A stretch of 44,165 bases of DNA from JAWCQZ01 sp038869515 [NCBI: Halobacteria archaeon] (GTDB lineage Archaea > Halobacteriota > Syntropharchaeia > JACQPP01). Made by a program: the position numbers and the translations under genes. Each line of letters begins with the position of its first letter. The first letter of the stretch is position 1. This document shows positions 29,953-36,768 of this stretch, piece after piece. The stretch covers positions 78,122-122,286 of the forward strand of contig JAWCQZ010000006.1 of assembly GCA_038869515.1 (NCBI GenBank), written 5' to 3'. The notes below the pieces were generated by a model. The model had not been told where the DNA came from. It saw only the letters and a list, made by a program, of their open reading frames with translations, and ran no database searches.

Positions 29953-30987
29953 ATGGCCCTCGTCGCTATTGAATTCTCCGGGGAGCACCCCGACCTGCCG
30001 CGGAGGGAGGCCGAAGGTCTGTTCCGATCCCTGGGCCTCTCGTTCGCTGCGGCGGGGGCCGGGACCCACGGCCTTTACGACATCCCGGGCGAAGTTCCGT
30101 GGGACTCCCTCTCCAGCCGACTCGCCTACGCCCGGCGGATCTTGGAGGTGGTCGCCTCCGGCGGGATCCCCGACCTCGTGGCCGCGGCGGCCGGCCTGCG
30201 GGTGGAGGGGCGCACCTTCGCCCTCCGGGGCCCCCGCGAGGCGGTGGCGGTCCTGGGCCGCCTCCTCCGGGGGCGGGGGTTGGAGGTCTCCCTCGACGCC
30301 CCCGACGCCACCCTCCGCGTCTTCGAGCAATCGGGAGCGCTCCGCCTCGCGGTCGAGCGGGGGGTGGTGGAGCGTTCCGCCTACGAGTCCCGCCGCCCCC
30401 CGAAGCGCCCCTTCTTCCACCCCGGGGTCCTCCTCCCCAGACTCGCCCGCGTCCTCGTCAACCTCGCGGAGGCTCCCCCCGGCTCCCCCCTCCTCGACCC
30501 TTTCTGCGGGACCGGCTCCCTGCTGGTGGAGGGGGCCCTCTGCGGCCACCGGGTTCTCGGCCTCGACGCCCAGTTGACCATGGTGGTGGGCGCGCGCAGA
30601 AACCTGCGCCACCTGGGACTGGAGGGGGAGGTGGTGTGGGGCGATGCTCGCCGCCTTCCTCTCCGCGACGGTTCCATCGCAGGAGTCGTGGCCGACCCCC
30701 CCTACGGACGCTCGGCGAAGGTCGTGGGGGAGGGTCGCGAAGGCCTCTACCGCGAGGCGCTCGCGGAGACGGCCCGCGTCCTCCGGCCCGGAGGCCGTGC
30801 GGTTTTCCTCTCCGCTGAGCCGCGCCTCCCGGAGGTCCCGGGACTGGTCGAGGAGGAGCGCCACCGGGTTCCGGTCCACCGGAGCCTCGTGCGGCACGTG
30901 GCCGTGCTGCGGAAACCGTCGCCGGGGGGGGGGGGGGGGGGGGGGGGCCCCCCCCTCCCCCCGTCCACAGGCCCGCCCCCTTCCCCC
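29953..30987 (+). CDS. tRNA (guanine(10)-N2)-methyltransferase, Trm-G10/Trm11 type
   Basis: About 330 residues with a THUMP-containing RNA-binding half (1-170) and a SAM methyltransferase half. PFFHPGVLLPRLARVLVNLA, LLDPFCGTGSLLVEGAL and VVADPPYGRSAKV are the signature, with DPPYG as the N2-guanine motif. It methylates G10 of tRNA. The frame runs without a stop through a 24-G tract (30924-30947) into the MmgE/PrpD gene. The real end is unclear: one G fewer, or two more, in the tract would end this gene at the TGA 30989-30991, overlapping the next ATG as ATGA. The end given is the last base before that ATG. Confidence 0.88.
30924..30955 (+). repeat. 24-G homopolymer followed by C8
   Basis: Twenty-four G residues (30924-30947) run directly into eight C residues. 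It lies at the junction of two unrelated genes. Its length is likely to be a sequencing or assembly error, or to vary in the population. Confidence 0.9.
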
Positions 30988-32364
30988 ATGACTCCCTCTC
31001 TCGCCCGAAGGCTCGCACAACTGGCCACTTCCATCCGCTACCGCACCCTTCCCCCGCCGGTCCGGGACAAGGCCCGCCTCTGCCTCCTCGACTGGACCGG
31101 CTGCGCCATCGCCGGCGCCCGCTCTCTCGGCCCGCGACCCTCGCGTTCTGCAGGTGGAGCGGGGTTGGGTCGCGGGCCTCGCCCGGACCTCTCCTTCCTC
31201 CTCGACCGCGGGCCCATGGAGGCGACCGTCGCGGGACGGGGCCGCCGGGCATCCGCCCTCTCCGCCGCGCTCCACAACGGGACCGCCGCCCACCTCCTCG
31301 AACTGGACGACGTCCACGAGCCCTCCATTTACCACCCCGGGGCGCCGGTTATCGCGGCCGCCCTCGCCGCGGCGCAGAGGGAGCACGCTTCCGGCCGCGC
31401 CCTCATCGAGTCCATCGTTGCGGGCTACGAAGTCTCCATCGCCCTCGGTTCGGCGATTCAGCCCGCCCACTACGCCCACTGGCACACCACCGGGACGATG
31501 GGCGCCCTCGGCGCTGCCGCCGCGGCCTCCCGGATTTTTAGCCTCGGCGAAGCCGAGGCCGAGCGCGCCCTCCACGTCGCCGCCACCCAGGCCTCGGGCC
31601 TCTGGGCCACCATCGGCGGCGGTACGCCCGCGAAGGCGCTCCACGCCGGCCGCGCGGCCCACGCGGGACTACTCTCGGCGCTCTGGGTCGCGGAGGGACT
31701 CGGCTCCTCCCCGACCCTCGACGTCCCCCGGGGGTTCCTCGACGCGACAGCGGGCCGCGTGGGCCGGCTCGACCTCCGCCGCTTCTACATCCTCGACGTC
31801 GGGTTCAAATTGCACGCTTCCTGCCGCTTCACCCACGCGGCCATTGACGCCGCCCTCGCCCTGCGCGAGGATGCCCTGCGACTGCGTCGCAAGAGGTCGC
31901 GCCCTTCGGGCGCAGCATTCCCGGAGCCGCGTGCCGTCCGGGTGCGGGTCGCGGGGAGCGCTCTGCAGCTGGTGGGGCGCGCCCCGGCGACCCCGGAAGC
32001 GGCCCGGTTCAGCCTCCGCTGGTGCGTGGCCGCCGCCTTCGCGCGGGGGCGGGTCTCGCCGGAGGAGTTCACGCCCCGGGCGCTGCGGGACCCGGCGGTC
32101 CGCCGGCTCTTGCGGAGGGTGAGGACGGTGCCCGACGCGTCGCTGGAGCGCTTCTATCCCCAGCGGTGGCCCGCCGTCGTCGAGGCGGCAGGGACCGGGG
32201 GCATCCGGCGGGTCCGGGTCGACTTCGCCCGGGGGGACCCGCGCAACCCGCTGGCCCCCGGGGAGCTCGTCGCCAAGTTCTCGGACCTCAGCCGCGAGCC
32301 CCGGCTCGCCCGGCGAGTGCTGGAATCGGGTTCCCTGGAGGACGTGGCCCGGCTCCCCATCTGA
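30988..32364 (+). CDS. MmgE/PrpD family protein
   Basis: A 458-residue protein starting at the ATG at 30988, in frame with the upstream methyltransferase through the G tract. Family marks are DWTGCAIAGARSLG, NGTAAHLLELDDVHEPSIYHPG, HWHTTGTMGALGAAAA, and KLHASCRFTHAAIDAAL. The family includes 2-methylcitrate dehydratase and cis-aconitate decarboxylase. No methylcitrate genes are nearby, so the substrate is open. Two spots encode low-complexity inserts: 31137-31185 and 31880-31920, the latter containing GCGCCC-TTC-GGGCGC. These may be small repeat insertions. Confidence 0.88.
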   Translation: MTPSLARRLAQLATSIRYRTLPPPVRDKARLCLLDWTGCAIAGARSLGPRPSRSAGGAGLGRGPRPDLSFLLDRGPMEATVAGRGRRASALSAALHNGTAAHLLELDDVHEPSIYHPGAPVIAAALAAAQREHASGRALIESIVAGYEVSIALGSAIQPAHYAHWHTTGTMGALGAAAAASRIFSLGEAEAERALHVAATQASGLWATIGGGTPAKALHAGRAAHAGLLSALWVAEGLGSSPTLDVPRGFLDATAGRVGRLDLRRFYILDVGFKLHASCRFTHAAIDAALALREDALRLRRKRSRPSGAAFPEPRAVRVRVAGSALQLVGRAPATPEAARFSLRWCVAAAFARGRVSPEEFTPRALRDPAVRRLLRRVRTVPDASLERFYPQRWPAVVEAAGTGGIRRVRVDFARGDPRNPLAPGELVAKFSDLSREPRLARRVLESGSLEDVARLPI

Positions 32365-32411
32365 GGACTCCTTTCCCCGCTCGTCCATCGTCGGGAGAAG
32401 GGGGCCGAAAA

Positions 32412-32773
32412 AAGTGCGGCCACTTCGCCGCGAACGAAGCTGGCCTCCTGGCCGAGGAGTTCGACTCCTGCCACGACCGCCTCCCGGGGAACATGCCCCA
32501 GGCCCTCGACCACCCGGAGTTCGTCCGGGCGGTCCTGCTGTTCTGCGGGCGGGGCCCCGGCGAAAGGCTCAAACCCGATGGGGGGCGCTGTTCTCGATGG
32601 CCCAACTGCTCCCCCCTCCGTCCAGCACCACCTACCGGAGCCCGAGATGGCGGCCCGGGTGAACGTGAGCGTGGCCTACGGCTCCGACTCGGCCCTCACG
32701 GTCAGAGGGAATCGAGATTCCGCTCCCCCAGCGGGTGGTCCACCTGAAGGGGAAGGAGCCCGCAGGCGGATGA
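32412..32773 (+). pseudogene. Frameshifted remnant of an unidentified gene
   Basis: Three overlapping frames each give protein-like sequence. First comes CGHFAANEAGLLAEEFD and a following DHPEFVRAVLLFCGRGPGERL. After a frame change at the G6 run 32580-32585 comes VLDGPTAPPSVQHHLPEPE and VNVSVAYGSDSALT. After a second change near 32708 comes IEIPLPQRVVHLKGKEPAGG, ending in a TGA that overlaps the next ATG (32770) as ATGA. Such joins suggest one gene broken by two single-base changes, real or from sequencing. No start is obvious and I do not recognise the family. Confidence 0.45.
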
Positions 32774-33582
32774 GCCCAGAGCCTCGGCCCCGGACACGCG
32801 TGACCCCCCCGGAAGCGATGCCCCCCTCCCGCGCGGTGGACTGGGCCATGGTGCTCCTCGCGGTCTTCTCCGTCTCCCTCCTCGTTGTCGAGTTCTTCAC
32901 ACCGGTGACGCCCGCCCAGGCCGAGTTCATCGGGAACATCGACCTCGCCATCGTCGCGGTCTTCTGGGTCGAGTTCGCGGTGCGCTTGGGGAAGGCCGAG
33001 CGCAAGGGGCGCTACGTCCTGGCCCACTGGTATGACGTGCTGGGCATGCTTCCCGTGAGCCATCCCGCCCTCCGGTCCCTCCGGCTGCTCCGCCTCCTTC
33101 GGCTCCTCTTCGTCTTCGCCCGCCTGGTCCGGGCCTTCAACCGAGCCTTCGGCGAGGAGTTCTATCGGGTCACCTTCGGCAAATACAAGGCCGCGCTCGT
33201 CGAGGAGATTTCCGACCGCCTGACCCTCCGCATCCTCACCCTGGCCCAACGCTGGTTCACCAAGGTGAAGCTCAGCGAGGCGCTCCGGAAGGCCTTGGAG
33301 GAGAACCGGCAGGACCTCGTCTGGATGGAGCACGAGATTCTGCAGACCTCGCCCAAGTTCCGCCGGTTCTCCGGGATTCCCGGCTACGTCCGGGCCTCGG
33401 CCTTCGCCTCCGAAGCGGTCACCGACGTCCTCATCCGGACCCTCTCCGACGAGCGGATGAACGCCATCCTGGCCCGCGTGATGAGCGACCTCTTCGAGGA
33501 GATGAAGAAGGAGGTGTCGGAGAAAGAGTGGAAGAAAGTCGGCGCTTCCTCGGCGGACGCGCCAGCCGGGGGCGGGGGGTGA
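32770..33582 (+). CDS. Voltage-sensor-domain membrane protein without a pore
   Basis: A 270-residue protein with four membrane segments at about 23-43, 54-72, 82-97 and 101-121. The fourth is a classic S4: Arg102, Arg105, Arg108 and Arg111 at every third residue, then Arg118 and Arg121. Acidic partners are Asp58 and Glu68 in S2 and Asp89 in S3. No S5, pore helix, selectivity filter or S6 follows; residues 130-270 are hydrophilic and helical. It may be a proton channel, a voltage-sensing regulator or a subunit of a channel. ATG at 32770 overlaps the stop of the upstream remnant; 32818 is an alternative start. Confidence 0.82.
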   Translation: MSPEPRPRTRVTPPEAMPPSRAVDWAMVLLAVFSVSLLVVEFFTPVTPAQAEFIGNIDLAIVAVFWVEFAVRLGKAERKGRYVLAHWYDVLGMLPVSHPALRSLRLLRLLRLLFVFARLVRAFNRAFGEEFYRVTFGKYKAALVEEISDRLTLRILTLAQRWFTKVKLSEALRKALEENRQDLVWMEHEILQTSPKFRRFSGIPGYVRASAFASEAVTDVLIRTLSDERMNAILARVMSDLFEEMKKEVSEKEWKKVGASSADAPAGGGG

Positions 33583-33835
33583 GGCGGCGGGGCGGAAGTC
33601 CGTCCTGCCCCTGAAATGCCCCCGCTGCCGGGGGGCCGGGCGACCCCGGGGGCGAAATCCTCTCTTCGGCCTCTTCTCTCGATTCCGGCCGGGCCTTAGC
33701 CCTGCCACTTCGCAACATCCCGGACAATTTTCCCTCCCGATTGCGGGTCGCGCGGGACAGAAGCCCGCGCCAGCGGGCCGTCGTCGGAGATGTGTCCGAT
33801 TTAAACCCGCCACCGAGCGCGGGCCCTTTCGGAAC
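33583..33835. other. Intergenic region between convergent genes
   Basis: About 250 bases with no gene I can support. The one notable signal is GATTTAAACC at 33799-33808, a TATA-like island. On the plus strand it points into the end of the TrkA gene, and on the minus strand into the gap. No tRNA or other RNA fold was recognised. Confidence 0.5.
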
Positions 33836-34513
33836 CTACTGCCCGCGATCGGAGACCTTCCGTGCTTCGAGGTGCTTCAGGACCCTCTCCGTGTCCCCCG
33901 CCTCCGCGAAGATCGTCACCCGGTCCCCCGCCTTGAGGTCCGTCCCGGGCAGCGGCAGGAGCCAGTCATCCCCCCGCCGGACGCAGGCGGCGCGCCCCCC
34001 CGTCTTCTCCTGGAGGTTCGCCACGGTCTTGTCTGCGGCCGCCGACCCCTCCCCGACGGGGACCTCGAAGACCTTCAGCCGCCCTCCGGCGAGCCGGAAG
34101 AGGTCGCGGACCGGGGAATCCCCCAGCCACCAGAAGAGTTTCTCCGCCGCCAGGTCTTCCGGGCTCTCCACCGCGACGACCCCCGCCTCCTCCAGGACCT
34201 CCCGGTGCTCCTCTCCGTGGGCGACGGCCAGGACCCGGCGGATTTTCATCCGGCGCGCCAGGGCCGCCACCGCCAGCGCGACCCCGTGGCCCCGGCATGT
34301 GACGACGACGGCGCCCGCGTCTCCGGCGCGGGCCTTCTCCAGCGCCGCGCGGGTTGCGCCGTCGCCCGGTATCGCCATGGCGTCGTGGGCCTCCGCCACC
34401 GCCCTGCACCTCTCGGGGTCCTGCTCGATGACCACCACGTTGTGCTTCGCCTTCCGGGCCAGGCCGACGAGGCGGCTCCCGAGGCGGCCAGCCCCCACGA
34501 TGACGACGTCCAT
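33836..34513 (-). CDS. TrkA-type K+ channel/transporter regulatory protein
   Basis: A 225-residue RCK protein. The TrkA-N Rossmann domain starts DVVIVGAGRLGSRLVGLA, with the acidic end of strand 2 in VVIEQDPERC. A TrkA-C domain occupies about 145-215 (KVFEVPVGEGSAAADKTVANLQ, PGTDLKAGDRVTIFAEAGD). It senses nucleotides and gates a potassium transporter. The ATG at 34513 is preceded by GGAGG. It diverges from a KefB-type antiporter across 174 bases, and the two may work together, although the antiporter already carries its own TrkA-C domain. Confidence 0.9.
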   Translation of the reverse strand: MDVVIVGAGRLGSRLVGLARKAKHNVVVIEQDPERCRAVAEAHDAMAIPGDGATRAALEKARAGDAGAVVVTCRGHGVALAVAALARRMKIRRVLAVAHGEEHREVLEEAGVVAVESPEDLAAEKLFWWLGDSPVRDLFRLAGGRLKVFEVPVGEGSAAADKTVANLQEKTGGRAACVRRGDDWLLPLPGTDLKAGDRVTIFAEAGDTERVLKHLEARKVSDRGQ

Positions 34514-34687
34514 CCCTCCAGGTGGCTCCGTCACTGATAGGTTTTTCGGACAGGCCCCGGTCTCCGGCGCCTCTCGCATCCGGCGGGCGAGCCCCGTCCG
34601 GAGGAGGATGGTGGCCACAATGGCGATGACCCGGAAGTAGGCGCCGAATGCGAGAAGGTTTTCAACCGTCGCCTCCAAAACGTTCCC

Positions 34688-36739
34688 GTGGTCCTGCTGA
34701 GCCCCGACGTCCTGCGCGACCTCGCTCTCGTCCTCCTCCTCGCACTCGGGGCCGCCCTCGTCACCTCGCGGTTCCGCCAGCCCCCGGTGGTGGGCTACCT
34801 CCTGGCCGGGGCCCTCGCGGGCCCCTTCCTCCTGGGCCGCGTGGCGAACTCCGAGGCGGTCAACTTCCTCGCGGACCTCGGCGTCACGCTCCTCATGTTC
34901 ACCATCGGCATCGAGTTCAACTTCCGGAAGTTGCGGCAGGTCGGTTTCGTGGCGCTCTTCGCTGGAGCCGGAAAAATCCTCCTCCTGCTCCTCAGCGTGA
35001 ACGCCCTCGGGCTCCTCCTCGGCTGGCCCGCCCTCGAATCGCTCTACCTGGGGGCGGCACTCTCGGTCAGCAGCACGGTGGTCGTCGTGCGCCTCCTGGA
35101 GTCTATTGGGTCGGTGAGCCAGCGCGAGCGGTCCCTGGTGATGGGCATCCTCATCGTGGAGGACCTTGCGGCCATCCTCCTCCTCACCTTCCTCGGCAGC
35201 GCCTCGGCCCTCGGGAGGCTGGAGGTGGTCGGACTCCTGGGGGCCCTCTGGAACATGCTCCTCTTCTTCGCGGCCATCATGGTCCTCGGCCTCTACATCT
35301 ACCCGCGCTTCATGGACTGGCTCTGGGAGCGCTTCCCCTCCGACGAACTGCTCCTCCTCGCCTCCGTGGGGCTCTGCTTCGCCCTGGCCGTCCTCGCAGG
35401 GCAGGCGGGCTTCTCGGTGGCTCTCGGCGCCTTTCTCGCGGGGGCGGTCGTCTCCGAGGCGCGGGCCGGCCCCGAGGCCGACCGCCTGGTGAGGCCGATG
35501 AGGAACCTCTTCTCGGTCCTCTTCTTCGTCAGCATCGGCCTCCTCCTCCAGGCCGAATCCGCCCTCGCCAATCTCGGAGTCATCATCCTGTTCGTGGCCC
35601 TCCTCCTGCCCCTGCGGCTCCTGCTCACCGGGGCCGCGACCTATCTCACCGGCCAGGGCGGCAAGTCCTCCCTGGTTGTGGCGGCGAGCCTCCTCCCCGT
35701 CGGGGAGTTCTCCTTCATCCTGATGAAGCAGGGCGCGGACCTCGGAGTCGTGCGCCCCTTCCTCTTCACCACGGTCGTCGCCATCTCCATCATCGACGCC
35801 GTCCTCATGCCGCCCCTGGTCCACTCCGCCCCCGGGATGGCGGAGCGCGGGGGGAGGCGTCTGCCGGCGGGATTGCGGACCCTCCTCTCCTCCCTCACCT
35901 CCGGGATCACCCTGCTCGGCCGGGCCACCTTCCTGCGAAAGGAGGCCCTGCGGGTCTTCCTGCGCAAGATGTTCGATGTCGGAGCCAACCTGATGCTCAT
36001 CGGGGTCCTCTGGTGGGTGGTCACCGCCCTCGGCACCTACATCGACCGCCTCACGCCCGCGTGGGCCGATTTCCGCGTCCTCTCCTTCATCGCGGCCGCC
36101 GTCCTCGTCCTGCCGTCGGTTCTCATCATCTTGAAACGCATCCGCGAGATGCTCGCCCTCTCCCTCGACGTCCTGGCCCGCTCGGCGCCCGCCTTCCAGA
36201 GCCAGCCCCTGCGCCGGGGGATGGCCAACGGCCTCTTCCTGGTGGCCGTCCTCCTCCTCGCGCTGGTCGCCCTCCCGGTCCTTTCGCGGCAGCTCTCCGG
36301 CTACGGCCTCCTCCTGACCGCCGGCTTCCTCGGCCTGGTGGGGGTCGCGGCCGTCCTCCTCTGGCGGAGCGTGAGCGGCCTCCAGAGTCGCATGGAGCGG
36401 ACCGTCCGCGAAGCCCTCCTCATCGCTCCTCCCCGGGAGGCCCCGAAGGCCCGGAGCATGGAGCGGGTCCTGGAGGGGTTCCGCCAGAGCCAGACCATCG
36501 ACATCCTGGAGGTGGGTCCGGGCAGCCCCTCGGCGGGCAAGACCATCAGCGACCTGAAACTGCGCACCCGGGCCGGGGTGACCGTTGTCTCTGTCGAGCG
36601 AGGCCCCGACGTCGTGCTGAATCCCCCCCTATCCCACAAGCTCGAGGCCGGGGACCTCCTCGTGGTCCTCGGGACCGCGGAGGAGCGGGCGCGCGCCCAG
36701 GACATCCTCAACGGGAAGGCGCCGGAAGAACCGGCGTAG
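34688..36739 (+). CDS. KefB-type cation:proton antiporter (CPA2) with TrkA-C domain
   Basis: A 683-residue membrane antiporter starting at a GTG. The CPA2 exchanger core covers residues 1-390, with many membrane segments (PPVVGYLLAGALAGP, LLMFTIGIEF, SSTVVVVRLLE, GILIVEDLAAILLL, FLAGAVVSEA). Residues 420-560 hold four more hydrophobic segments not usual for KefB, then a TrkA-C domain at about 600-675 (IDILEVGPGSPSAGKTISDL, HKLEAGDLLVVLGT). It exchanges K+ or Na+ for protons. It is divergent from trkA and 29 bases upstream of the Lhr helicase gene. Confidence 0.9.
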   Translation: MVLLSPDVLRDLALVLLLALGAALVTSRFRQPPVVGYLLAGALAGPFLLGRVANSEAVNFLADLGVTLLMFTIGIEFNFRKLRQVGFVALFAGAGKILLLLLSVNALGLLLGWPALESLYLGAALSVSSTVVVVRLLESIGSVSQRERSLVMGILIVEDLAAILLLTFLGSASALGRLEVVGLLGALWNMLLFFAAIMVLGLYIYPRFMDWLWERFPSDELLLLASVGLCFALAVLAGQAGFSVALGAFLAGAVVSEARAGPEADRLVRPMRNLFSVLFFVSIGLLLQAESALANLGVIILFVALLLPLRLLLTGAATYLTGQGGKSSLVVAASLLPVGEFSFILMKQGADLGVVRPFLFTTVVAISIIDAVLMPPLVHSAPGMAERGGRRLPAGLRTLLSSLTSGITLLGRATFLRKEALRVFLRKMFDVGANLMLIGVLWWVVTALGTYIDRLTPAWADFRVLSFIAAAVLVLPSVLIILKRIREMLALSLDVLARSAPAFQSQPLRRGMANGLFLVAVLLLALVALPVLSRQLSGYGLLLTAGFLGLVGVAAVLLWRSVSGLQSRMERTVREALLIAPPREAPKARSMERVLEGFRQSQTIDILEVGPGSPSAGKTISDLKLRTRAGVTVVSVERGPDVVLNPPLSHKLEAGDLLVVLGTAEERARAQDILNGKAPEEPA

Positions 36740-36768
36740 ATTGATTTCCGCCGCGCCATCTCATCCGG

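Noticed and set aside
29953-32364. A true fusion protein of tRNA methyltransferase and MmgE/PrpD
   Set aside because: The domains have no functional link, the joint is a 24-G run, and a small change in its length restores two genes with an ATGA overlap.
33799-33808. TATA-like GATTTAAACC as evidence for a hidden small RNA gene
   Set aside because: No downstream gene or RNA fold could be supported; only the motif is noted.
33836-35824. A single 662-residue minus-strand protein covering TrkA and the antisense of KefB
   Set aside because: Only the last 225 residues are protein-like (TrkA). The rest is antisense to a clear membrane antiporter.
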